Assembly (NCBI GenBank): GCA_023411035.1
Contig: JAEYPE010000122.1
Span: 1-22,470, forward strand
From: Pseudomonadota bacterium
Lineage (GTDB): Bacteria; Pseudomonadota; Alphaproteobacteria; Azospirillales; Azospirillaceae
Direction of reading: 5' to 3'
DNA: 22,470 nt
In this document: piece after piece, positions 7,228 to 14,956 of the stretch
Layout: every line of letters starts with the position of its first letter
How positions within the stretch are numbered: the first letter of the stretch is position 1
Translations under genes and position numbers: made by a program
The notes under the pieces: model-generated
Database searches by the model: none
Seen by the model: only the letters and a program-made list of their open reading frames with translations
Told to the model about the DNA's origin: nothing

Positions 7228-7474
7228 CGCTCGTCTCCTCGTCGGACAGCCACGCCAGCACCGGCATCACCGGCGCGCGGGCCTCCAAGTCGTCGGCCAG
7301 CAGGCGCAGCCACAGGGCGACGGTGGGAACCGGGGACCCGGCGACGTTAACGGCGTGGTAAACGCCGGTCAGCACCTGGGCGGTCGCCGAGTCGGTGTGG
7401 TCGATGAACGTGCGCTGAAGGCGGCGTTCCAGGTCGTCGTGGCGGCGGCGGTCGATGAGCACGGCGGGCTTCAT
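7211..7474 (-). CDS. Hypothetical 87-aa protein, first gene of the mobilization operon
   Basis: This small protein begins MKPAVLIDRRRHDDLERRL. It is Arg/Asp-rich at the N-terminus, with a hydrophobic helix-like middle (VPTVALWLRLLADDLEAR) and an acidic end. I recognise no family. It overlaps the MobC start by 17 bp and is the promoter-proximal gene of the operon, next to the candidate oriT. Only a weak AGGGTGA precedes the ATG. A relaxosome or regulatory role is possible, but only from context. Confidence 0.6.
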   Translation of the reverse strand: MKPAVLIDRRRHDDLERRLQRTFIDHTDSATAQVLTGVYHAVNVAGSPVPTVALWLRLLADDLEARAPVMPVLAWLSDEETSDARHA

Positions 7475-7502
7475 GGCATCACCCTAAGGGTTCGGGGTCA
7501 AC

Positions 7503-7557
7503 GGGGCGGCAGCCCCTTGCAAGTCGTCGTCAACAAAACGGAGTTTTCGTAGACGAC
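7503..7557. other. oriT: Candidate oriT / relaxosome hairpins
   Basis: Two inverted repeats lie immediately upstream of the mobilization operon. The first is GGGGC-GGCA-GCCCC at 7503-7516. The second is an imperfect hairpin at 7523-7557 with outer arms GTCGTC and GACGAC and inner arms AAAAC and GTTTT around GGA. Adjacent inverted repeats beside mobC/relaxase genes are the usual form of an oriT. I cannot identify the nic site because the relaxase subfamily's consensus is unknown to me. Confidence 0.4.
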
Positions 7558-7580
7558 ATGGCTTGCTCTATCCTGTTTCC

Positions 7581-7723
7581 TGTAGACGGATGTAGTAAGC
7601 GGCCTTTGTAAACCGCAAGGCGATTTCAGGAATGGATTCTGAATGATCATGGTGGTTTGTTTACAATGGCGCGGCTTGCCTCGTTTATGCAGGCGTATAC
7701 AGCCGTAAACATCTGTAAGCGGG
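7581..7723. repeat. 10-bp phased (C/T)GTA-NAC repeats, possible operators
   Basis: Two clusters show units repeating every 10 bp. One is TGTAGACGGA then TGTAGTAAGC at 7581-7600. The other is CGTATACAGC, CGTAAACATC, TGTAAGCGGG at about 7694-7723. Isolated copies occur as TGTAAAC at 7607-7613 and, inverted, TGTTTACA at 7658-7665 and again at 7876-7883. One-helical-turn spacing is typical of cooperative binding sites, for instance for ribbon-helix-helix repressors or partition proteins. The binding protein is unknown. Confidence 0.45.
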
Positions 7724-7956
7724 GCGGTGGGTTGGAGAACATGCAGAACACGCAGAACACCGCGACGATGGAGTGCTGCCAATCGGGAGTGCTGGGCGGT
7801 CCAGTCAAACTGGTCGACGGGAACACGATGGGAGCGACAGGGCGATTGCGTTCTCGCCGCGGACCGCTAAAAAGCTGTTTACATTTTTGTGCTATCCAGC
7901 AGCGGTATGCAGAAGAATCGTTATCACGTCCTCGGCCCCGGCCTGCGGGACGCACG

Positions 7957-8166
7957 CGCCCGCAGCGGCGGCAGCGAGCGCGAGCGCGCGCTGTAACGGC
8001 CCGTGATCGAACTCGAATCCGAGGTCCACTCGCTGGGGCAGCAGTTGGAGGAGCAAATCCGGGACTTCGCGTCGTGCCCGACGCGCTGGACGCGCTCCAG
8101 GCCCTGCGCTCCCGTTGGTGACGGCCGCTCGTCGTCAGCGGCTACGCCCGCAGCGGCGGCAGCGAG
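7957..8166. repeat. 22-bp direct repeat pair
   Basis: The same 22 bases occur at 7957-7978 and 8145-8166, starting CGCCCGCAGC and ending GGCAGCGAG. The flanking bases differ on both sides. The second copy ends exactly where similarity to the acyl-CoA ligase gene begins at 8167. The repeat may mark a recombination junction, although its GC-rich composition makes short repeats more likely by chance. Confidence 0.5.
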
Positions 8167-8496
8167 CTGTCGAACCGCCTCGCCAACGCGCTGGCCGCCC
8201 AGGGCGTCTCGCGTGGCGACCGGGTCGGCATTCTGCTGTCCCAGGCGCCGGAAACGGCGGTCAGCCATGTCGCCGTCTACAAGATGGGCGGCATCGCCGT
8301 GCCGCTGTTTTCGCTGTTCGGGGTCGAGGCGCTCGAATACCGGCTCGGCAACTGCGGGGCCAAGGCGGTCGTCACCGACGCGACCGGCGCCGCCAAGCTG
8401 GCGCAGATCCGCGACCGCCAGCCCGACCTGAAACTGGTCCTGCGCATCGACGGTGCCGGGGGCGGCGAACTCGACTTCCATGGTCTCATTGATGCG
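8167..8496 (+). pseudogene. Truncated acyl-CoA ligase fragment (paralogous to the ligase at 10622)
   Basis: These 110 codons align with residues 58-172 of the full-length ligase, with one five-residue gap (LSNRLANAL..., VSHVAVYKMGGIAVPLFSLF, GVEALEYRLGNCGAKAVVTD). By eye about 85% of aligned residues match, and many DNA differences are at third codon positions. It therefore derives from a functional diverged allele rather than a fresh duplication. It lacks the N-terminus, the AMP-binding P-loop and the whole C-terminal domain, so it cannot be functional. Similarity begins and stops abruptly at both ends. Confidence 0.85.
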
Positions 8497-8634
8497 AGCA
8501 GGTCCCTGCCGCCTCGACTGGCATGGTTGCCGTTCTGGGCGCGTCCTTGGCCCGCCTGTTCAAGAAAAGAATATGATCTTCCGGTACCGGCTAAAACGTC
8601 AGGCGTGTCGCATGGCGTTTATGGACACCCAATT

Positions 8635-10212
8635 CTACTGCGCCACCGTACTGTTGCAGTATGGATGCTGCATCATCGCGTTGCTTAGGTCACCGGAACC
8701 GCCGTCCCGTCGGGGTTTTTGGTGCCCAACCTGCATGCCGTTGCGGTGCATGATCCCTCCGCAAGTCGGGCATTTAGGCGCTGACGGGATGGCGTCGCGG
8801 AGAAATGCAGCACCCTTCGTTTCGCGGTTGAACTTGCGGCCGGCAAGTTCACCACCTCCCGCTTCTGCACCAGAGAATAGAAAGGAAAATTCCGAGTCCA
8901 TCGACAACAAATCCGTAACTTCCTTGACCGTTTGCCCTTCGGAAAGTTTCTTAATTAAAGAACGATACAGCGATATAAGCCTAGGCCTGCTTCGCGCACC
9001 GCTTCCAAGTTTCCTGACCGCTTCGGTTATTCCGCGGTGTGACAGAAGAAATTCTTCGAATTTGGCTCGTGCCCTGGTGAAATTCAGATAATCCTCATTC
9101 TCAAAGTTCTTAAATAGGGCAACAAAACTCAAAAGTGCGGCTGGCTGAAATACGCCGCCGGGGCTGTAAAAATAAAGCGCGGGGTGGAGCCCTAATGAGG
9201 ACGGATGATTCGAGCATATCCTCCAGAACATAGCGCGTACCTTTGTGAGATACCCGATAGTACTACTACCATCTTGGTCGTCTTTAAATTCCTCGTCATC
9301 AATGCGCTTGTGGCTAGAGTCTTTCGCTCCGACGTCATTGACTAAATTAACCAAATCAAACAAAAATGGAAGGACGTGCGGACCATACCCCTGACCCGCA
9401 ACCGGCAAGTCAAGTGTTTTTACAGGTAGTTCCAGTCTGGGCTCGAACAAAATCTTCGATACTTCTCCGCCAAGTTCCTCAATTCTTTCTTGTGTGCTAC
9501 GATCAAACGCCTTCCAATAATTATGCCCGGTGCCTGCCCGAAGTATCGCCCTTGCCGACAACGCAGTCGCAGAGCGCCTAGCGTTCAAAATTCTGCGTTC
9601 TGTCGGGTCGATCTTGGTTCCGCCCTGATTAATGCGGAAGAACGATTTTTCTGCCTTGTCGTGGTCTGCATTTCTTATCCATTGAGCCGGAATATCTTGC
9701 CACCCAATACGAGCCGCTCGTTCCGCAATGTCTGGGCGAGAGTTTTGCGGATACTCTATCGCAAGTTCATGATCGCGATAGGACCCCACCGCAGCAGCAA
9801 CAAGGTCTCTTGCCTTTTGGGCTGCCGCGGCCTGTTCTTCGGGAATTACGTTGTGGAAGAACCTTCTTGAAACTTCGCGATCCCCATAATCATCGTGGAC
9901 CCACGCTATTAGCGCGCTCAGCCGATGGGCGCCGTCGATAACAAACACCGTGTGACCAGCACGCCACAGGATGACCGCGGGGATCAAGTCCCGACGGGCG
10001 AAAGTGCTAATCAGGTCCGCTACCTGCTCAGGGCTCCAACTTGCCGTTTCACGCTGGAAATCTGGCTTCCGAAGAGCCGGATAGAGTAGTCCCTTGGGCG
10101 CCAAGCCCATAACTGGCAAGGAGGTTATGTCTTCAGATGCGTCGCCCGGCGCGGCCAAGTCTGCACGGCGAATCAGGGCATCCAAATTCACGATGTTGGT
10201 TGTCGTTGCCAT
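8635..10212 (-). CDS. ParB/DUF262-like protein with C-terminal HNH nuclease domain
   Basis: This 525-aa protein starts at 10212 (MATTTNIVNLDALIRRADL); the open frame extends upstream to 10647 but that part has no coding character. The N-terminal domain has PDFQRE, WSPEQVADLISTF, PAVILWRAG and VIDGAHRLSALIAW (DGAHR at 93-97), the ParB/DUF262-type nucleotide-binding pattern seen in GmrSD and SspE-like restriction proteins. A long middle region is unassigned. The C-terminus holds an HNH core: CPTC (481-484), GMQVGHQKPRRDGG (H497), LSNAMM (N511), H516 and C519. Related architectures cut foreign or modified DNA, so I infer a defence role. No modification gene lies beside it. GC is lower than in the genes to the right, and the gene sits between two copies of ligase sequence. 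Confidence 0.85.
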   Translation of the reverse strand: MATTTNIVNLDALIRRADLAAPGDASEDITSLPVMGLAPKGLLYPALRKPDFQRETASWSPEQVADLISTFARRDLIPAVILWRAGHTVFVIDGAHRLSALIAWVHDDYGDREVSRRFFHNVIPEEQAAAAQKARDLVAAAVGSYRDHELAIEYPQNSRPDIAERAARIGWQDIPAQWIRNADHDKAEKSFFRINQGGTKIDPTERRILNARRSATALSARAILRAGTGHNYWKAFDRSTQERIEELGGEVSKILFEPRLELPVKTLDLPVAGQGYGPHVLPFLFDLVNLVNDVGAKDSSHKRIDDEEFKDDQDGSSTIGYLTKVRAMFWRICSNHPSSLGLHPALYFYSPGGVFQPAALLSFVALFKNFENEDYLNFTRARAKFEEFLLSHRGITEAVRKLGSGARSRPRLISLYRSLIKKLSEGQTVKEVTDLLSMDSEFSFLFSGAEAGGGELAGRKFNRETKGAAFLRDAIPSAPKCPTCGGIMHRNGMQVGHQKPRRDGGSGDLSNAMMQHPYCNSTVAQ

Positions 10213-10621
10213 ACCTGTTGCCTCAGAATTGTACGGCCCAGTGCGTCCCACCGGTGACCCGACATCGTTTTGGTCAGGTCGCCGGTGTTTGCGCGAGAGC
10301 CTGTCACAAGAACTACCGTTCGACAATACAAACGGCGGGCGCCATTGTCGTGTTTGCCACATCCGGACGGCGCATGTGATCACCCGCACAAACGCCGTTT
10401 GATCCCAAACAAACGACCAGATCAACGCACTGAACACCTTTGCCGAGGCATTGGCACATCCCGACGGCCGTGTTGATGGATAGCCACGACGTCCGAGTCG
10501 GGGCTGGGCGGGCAAAAATCGGGCGATTGGAGGCTGGAGTGTGGCCCCGGTGGGCTGCCATACTGCCTGCAAGGTGGCCGGCATAGCCTGAAACCGCCGT
10601 GTATGGGAGGTGTGACCCGAG
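10213..10621. promoter_or_regulatory. Divergent intergenic region between the ParB-HNH gene and the acyl-CoA ligase
   Basis: About 400 bp with no supported gene; frames on either strand lack domains. It contains a perfect 13-bp palindrome, CAAACG-C-CGTTTG, at 10389-10401 and further CAAACG or GTTTG copies nearby (around 10328 and 10410), which could be operator sites for the ParB-HNH gene. GGGAGG at 10605-10610 precedes the ligase start. No clear sigma-70 promoter can be called with confidence. Confidence 0.35.
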
Positions 10622-12238
10622 ATGAGACCCCAAGATCTACCGATCACAAATATCTCAAATATTCCAACGCACTATAATATCGGCGTTGATGTCTGCGACA
10701 AGTGGGCCGAGCGTGACCCGGACCGCACCGCCCTGATCCACAAGCGCCGCGACGGCGCGGTCGAGACCTACAGCTTCGCCGACATCCGCCGCCTGTCGAA
10801 CCGGCTCGCCAACGCGCTGGGCGCCCATGGGGTGGTGCGCGGCGACCGGGTGGGAATCCTGCTGCCCCAGGCGCCGGAAACCGCCGTCAGCCACGTCGCC
10901 GTCTACAAGATGGGCGGCGTCGCCGTCCCCCTCTTCTCCCTGTTCGGGGTGGAGGCGCTGGAATACCGCCTCGGCAATTGTGGGGCGCGGGCGGTGGTGA
11001 CCGACGCCGTGGGGGCCGCGAAGATCGCCCGGATACGCGACCGCCTGCCCGAACTGAAGCTCGTCCTGCGCATCGACGAGGCCGGGGAGGGCGAACTGGA
11101 AGAGGGCGAACTGGACTGGCACGCGCTGGTCGATGCGGCGTCGGAGGAGTTCACGCCGGTGGACACGGCGGCGGACGATCCGGCGGTCATCATCTACACG
11201 TCCGGCACCACCGGCCAGCCGAAGGGAGCGCTGCACGCGCACCGGGTGCTGCTGGGCCATCTGCCGGGGGTGGAGATATCCCACGACCTGTTCCCGCAGC
11301 CGGGAGACCGCATCTGGACTCCGGCGGACTGGGCCTGGATCGGTGGGTTGCTGGATGTGCTGATGCCCGCCTGGCACCATGGCGTGACCGTCGTCTCCCA
11401 CCGGTTCGAGAAGTTCGACGCGGAGGAAGCCTTCCGGCTGATCGCCGACTTCCAGGTGCGCAACGCCTTCCTGCCGCCGACCGCGCTGAAGATGATGCGC
11501 GCGGTGAAGGACCCGCAGACGCGCTGGACCTATGCCATGCGCTCCGTCGCCAGCGGCGGCGAGACGCTGGGGGCGGAACTGCTGGACTGGGGGCGGCAGA
11601 CCTTCGGGCTGACCATCAACGAGTTCTACGGCCAGACCGAGTGCAACATGATCGTGTCCTCCTGCGCCACGGTCATGCCGCCCAAGCCCGGCGTCATGGG
11701 CCGCCCGGTGCCCGGCCACGACGTGGCGGTGATCGACGGGCAGGGCAACCGCCTTCCCCCAGGCGAACTGGGGCTGATCGCCGTGCATCGCCCGGACCCG
11801 GTGATGTTCCTTCAATACTGGAACAACCCGGAGGCCACCGCCGCGAAGTTCATCGGCGACTGGCTGGTGACCGGCGACCAGGGGGAACTGGACGCCGACG
11901 GCTACATCCGGTTCGTCGGGCGCGACGACGACGTCATCACCTCGGCGGGCTACCGCATCGGCCCCGGCGAGATCGAGGATTGCCTGATCGGCCATCCCGC
12001 CGTCCGCATGGCCGCCGTGGTCGGCGTGCCGGACCCTTTGCGCACGGAGATCGTGAAGGCCTTCATCGTGCTCCAGGACGGGGTGCGCCCCAGCGACGAG
12101 CTGGCCGCGGAGATCCAGGCCCATGTGAAGACCCGCCTCGCCGCCCACGAATACCCGCGCGCCGTGGAATTCGTGGACAGCCTGCCCATGACGACGACCG
12201 GGAAGATCATCCGGCGTGAGTTGCGGGGGAGGGGGTAG
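10622..12238 (+). CDS. AMP-forming acyl-CoA synthetase (acetyl/medium-chain type)
   Basis: This 538-aa enzyme of the ANL superfamily activates a carboxylic acid with ATP to an acyl-adenylate, then forms the CoA thioester. Visible motifs are the P-loop IIYTSGTTGQPKGAL (190-204), NEFYGQTECN (A5), LVTGDQGELDADGYIRF and GRDDDVITSAGYRIGPGEIE (A7/A8 hinge), and PMTTTGKIIRREL near the end with the catalytic lysine (A10). The substrate is not certain; the sequence resembles alphaproteobacterial acetyl- or medium-chain acyl-CoA synthetases. The first 23 codons have about 40% GC, far below the rest, so the 5' end appears to have been replaced at the foreign junction. The frame is otherwise intact. Confidence 0.92.
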   Translation: MRPQDLPITNISNIPTHYNIGVDVCDKWAERDPDRTALIHKRRDGAVETYSFADIRRLSNRLANALGAHGVVRGDRVGILLPQAPETAVSHVAVYKMGGVAVPLFSLFGVEALEYRLGNCGARAVVTDAVGAAKIARIRDRLPELKLVLRIDEAGEGELEEGELDWHALVDAASEEFTPVDTAADDPAVIIYTSGTTGQPKGALHAHRVLLGHLPGVEISHDLFPQPGDRIWTPADWAWIGGLLDVLMPAWHHGVTVVSHRFEKFDAEEAFRLIADFQVRNAFLPPTALKMMRAVKDPQTRWTYAMRSVASGGETLGAELLDWGRQTFGLTINEFYGQTECNMIVSSCATVMPPKPGVMGRPVPGHDVAVIDGQGNRLPPGELGLIAVHRPDPVMFLQYWNNPEATAAKFIGDWLVTGDQGELDADGYIRFVGRDDDVITSAGYRIGPGEIEDCLIGHPAVRMAAVVGVPDPLRTEIVKAFIVLQDGVRPSDELAAEIQAHVKTRLAAHEYPRAVEFVDSLPMTTTGKIIRRELRGRG

Positions 12239-12250
12239 GTTCCCCAAAAA

Positions 12251-12273
12251 CCCTCTCCCACCCCGGGAGAGGG
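12251..12273. repeat. REP-like GC-rich hairpin
   Basis: There is a perfect 9-bp inverted repeat, CCCTCTCCC and GGGAGAGGG, with a 5-base loop. It resembles short intergenic hairpins common in high-GC alphaproteobacteria. On the plus strand it has no U-tract, so it is not a standard terminator for the ligase; read on the minus strand it is followed by five T residues. Confidence 0.6.
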
Positions 12274-12309
12274 AGGTAAAAACAACAAGAAACGAAAACG
12301 ACCCGAACG

Positions 12310-13053
12310 ATGGTGACGACATCCCTTCTCCTGCTCGCCGCGGCCTTTCTGGCCGGGGCGATGAACGCCGTGGCCGGCGGCGGCAGTTTTCTCACTCTTC
12401 CGGCACTCATCTACGCCGGGGTGCCGCCGGTGGCGGCGAACGCCACGGGCACGGTGGCGCTGCTGCCGGGCTACGCCAGCGGCGTCTACGGCTACCGCAA
12501 CGACCTGGAGCCGGTGGGCGGGGTCGGGCTGCTCACCCTGTCGGCGGTCAGTCTGGCCGGCGGGCTGATCGGGGCTGCGCTGCTGCTGGTCACCCCGGAT
12601 TCGGTGTTCCGCAGCATCGTGCCCTGGCTGCTGCTGGCCGCGACGGGCCTGTTCGCCTTCGGCGGCGCGCTTGCCGCGCGGCTGCGGGCGGTGGGGCTGC
12701 ACGGGACGGGGGCTATGCTCGCCACGCTGTTCGCAGTATCGGTCTATGGCGGCTATTTCAACGGCGGGCTCGGCATCCTTCTGCTGGCGCAGTTGAGCCT
12801 GTTCGGCATGACCAACCTGAACGCCATGAACGGGCTGAAGAACCTGTTCTCCGCCGTGCTGACGGCCATCGCCGTGGTTGCCTACGCGGTCGGCGGGGCG
12901 GTGGAGTGGTCCTACGCCGCGCTGATGACGGTGGCGGCGGTGGCCGGCGGCTATGCCGGGGCGCGGGTGGGGCGGAAGATCCCGTCGCGCATCCTGCGAG
13001 CCGGCATTATCGGGGTGGGACTGACGATGAGCGCCCTGTTCTTTCTGAAGTAA
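12310..13053 (+). CDS. TauE/SafE-family membrane transporter (putative sulfite/anion exporter)
   Basis: This 247-aa protein is almost entirely hydrophobic, with about seven or eight membrane segments. The N-terminal signature GAMNAVAGGGSFLTLPALI and the repeat-like YFNGGLGILLLAQL, NLNAMNGLKNLF and GGYAGARVGRKIP segments are typical of TauE/SafE (DUF81) proteins. Characterised members export sulfite, sulfoacetate or related small anions; the substrate here is unknown. It starts about 70 bp after the ligase, beyond the hairpin, with no good Shine-Dalgarno sequence, so the start is less certain than the family call. Confidence 0.88.
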   Translation: MVTTSLLLLAAAFLAGAMNAVAGGGSFLTLPALIYAGVPPVAANATGTVALLPGYASGVYGYRNDLEPVGGVGLLTLSAVSLAGGLIGAALLLVTPDSVFRSIVPWLLLAATGLFAFGGALAARLRAVGLHGTGAMLATLFAVSVYGGYFNGGLGILLLAQLSLFGMTNLNAMNGLKNLFSAVLTAIAVVAYAVGGAVEWSYAALMTVAAVAGGYAGARVGRKIPSRILRAGIIGVGLTMSALFFLK

Positions 13054-13128
13054 AAGCCGTTCGGTTCCGGCGGCGCCTGCGCTAGAGTGGCGGCCCTTCT
13101 CCCCAGGCCGCCACGACGCAGACCCCGC

Positions 13129-13833
<705 letters not shown>

Positions 13834-13844
13834 GCCGGGCAGTC

Positions 13845-14123
13845 CTATCGCGCCAGCAGGTCATGGTGCTCGCGGTGGCGGCGCATCCAGTTCGCGGCGT
13901 AGCCGCAGATCGGGATGATGGTCAGTCCCTCGGCGCGGGCGATGGCCATCACCCCCTTCATCAGCCGCCCGGCGGCCCCGGTGCCGCGCAGGGACGGCGG
14001 GGCCTCCACATAGGGGATGTGCAGGACGTCGCCCCGGCGTCGGTAGGTGGCGAAGACCGTCAGGCCGTTCACGTCCAGTTCGAAGCGGCTCTTGGCCGGG
14101 TTGTCGGTCACGGTGTCGTTCAT
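13845..14123 (-). CDS. Small GNAT-like N-acetyltransferase (YjdJ/COG2388 type)
   Basis: This 92-aa protein matches the minimal GNAT domain. It begins with a strand region FELDVNGLTVFATYRR, then LHIPYVEAPPSLRGTGAAGRLM, where the RGTGAAG segment is the acetyl-CoA pyrophosphate loop. It ends ARAEGLTIIPICGYAANWMRRH, the conserved C-terminus of the YjdJ group with its Cys-Gly-Tyr. The acceptor substrate is unknown. It converges on the LivF-like gene with an 11-bp gap. AAGGGG lies just before the ATG. Confidence 0.85.
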   Translation of the reverse strand: MNDTVTDNPAKSRFELDVNGLTVFATYRRRGDVLHIPYVEAPPSLRGTGAAGRLMKGVMAIARAEGLTIIPICGYAANWMRRHREHHDLLAR

Positions 14124-14166
14124 GCCCCTTCCAACAGCCGAAGCCTTCCGTCGTTCGCCTCTACAG

Positions 14167-14787
14167 TCATGAACCGGGGGCGCGCGGGGCGCTCCAGCCG
14201 CGCAGCACGCTGACCACCCGCAGCAGGAAGACCGCCGCCGCCCCGGCGATGGCGACCGGCGCCTTCGGCAGATCCAGCATGACCCCGGCGACCACGATCA
14301 CCGCGCCCAGCAGGGCGGCCACCGCGTAGATCTCCTCCCGCAGCACGCGCGGCACCTCGGCCACCAGAACGTCGCGCACCACCCCGCCGCCGCAGGCGGT
14401 CAGCACCCCCAGCAGAATGGCGGGCACCGGCCCCAGCCCATAAGCCAGCGCCTTGCCGCAGCCGGCCACCGCGAAGATGCCCAGCCCCGCCGCGTCCAGC
14501 ACCATCACCGGCTTGACCAGCCGGTTGATGAACGGGTGGAAGAAGAAGGCGAACAGGCCCGAGGCCAGCGCCGCGATCAGGTAGCGTTCGTCCTGCATGG
14601 TGGCCGGCGGAATCGCCCCGATCAGCAGGTCGCGCAGCACGCCGCCCGCCAGCGCCGTGACCAGCGCCAGCACCAGAACGCCGAAGATGTCCAGCCGGTG
14701 CCGTATGGCCAGCGTCCCCCCGGTCAGCCCGAAAATGAAAATTCCGGTCAGGTCCATGGCGAGAAGAAGGGGTGAAACGTCGGGCAT
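14167..14787 (-). CDS. Trimeric intracellular cation channel/UPF0126 family membrane protein
   Basis: This 206-aa protein has about seven membrane segments and two internal repeats: GTLAIRHRLDIFGVLVLAL with TALAGGVLRDLLIGAIPPA, and VLTACGGGVVRDVLVAEVP. The doubled GG-x-RD motif is the mark of the UPF0126 (glycine transporter/TRIC-like) family. Bacterial members are reported as potassium-permeable channels or as glycine-related transporters, so the substrate is open. I start it at 14787 (MPDVSPLLLAMDL). The frame continues upstream to 14901, but those residues are not membrane-like and would consume the divergent promoter region. No strong Shine-Dalgarno sequence is seen. Confidence 0.85.
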   Translation of the reverse strand: MPDVSPLLLAMDLTGIFIFGLTGGTLAIRHRLDIFGVLVLALVTALAGGVLRDLLIGAIPPATMQDERYLIAALASGLFAFFFHPFINRLVKPVMVLDAAGLGIFAVAGCGKALAYGLGPVPAILLGVLTACGGGVVRDVLVAEVPRVLREEIYAVAALLGAVIVVAGVMLDLPKAPVAIAGAAAVFLLRVVSVLRGWSAPRAPGS

Positions 14788-14956
14788 GATGGCGGTCGGC
14801 GCGGCTGGTTGAGGCAAACCGCCATGATAGCCGTTTGTTGCGATATGGGAAACAGATAAGCCGCAGCGCCGATAATTGTTGTTTCGCGGAATCGGGGTCA
14901 CATTCCTTTCCAGACGAGGGGCCGGATGGCCTCACAGCGGAACAGGAGGAAGGGAC

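Larger units (their letters stand above)
7558..8166. other. Long region without a convincing gene upstream of the mobilization operon
   Basis: Apart from the phased repeats and a 22-bp direct repeat, I see only broken or non-coding-looking frames. A 29-codon plus-strand frame (7907-7996, MQKNRYHVLGPGLRDARA...) ends at a stop. The same frame then continues as VIELESEVHSLGQQLEEQIR from 8003 without a recognisable domain, and another frame reads VVPDALDALQALRSRW up to 8120. These may be remnants of one degraded small gene. The operon promoter and transfer origin probably lie in the left part. Confidence 0.4.

Noticed and set aside
7581..7723. CRISPR array
   Set aside because: The repeat unit is about 10 bp with no spacers; no cas genes are present.
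7657..8121. 154-aa plus-strand frame in the pre-mobilization region
   Set aside because: It crosses the phased repeats, shows no domain and changes character along its length; at most its end is a gene remnant.
10213..10647. 145-residue N-terminal extension of the ParB-HNH protein
   Set aside because: The extension is not protein-like, would cover the ligase promoter and start, and the conserved domain follows the ATG at 10212.
12251..12273. Rho-independent terminator for the acyl-CoA ligase
   Set aside because: The hairpin is perfect, but the downstream plus strand has no U-tract; kept as a REP-like repeat instead.
10655..12322. 555-aa minus-strand open frame opposite the acyl-CoA ligase
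   Set aside because: Low-complexity His/Gly/Arg/Asp-rich translation without motifs, directly antisense to a gene with all ANL motifs.
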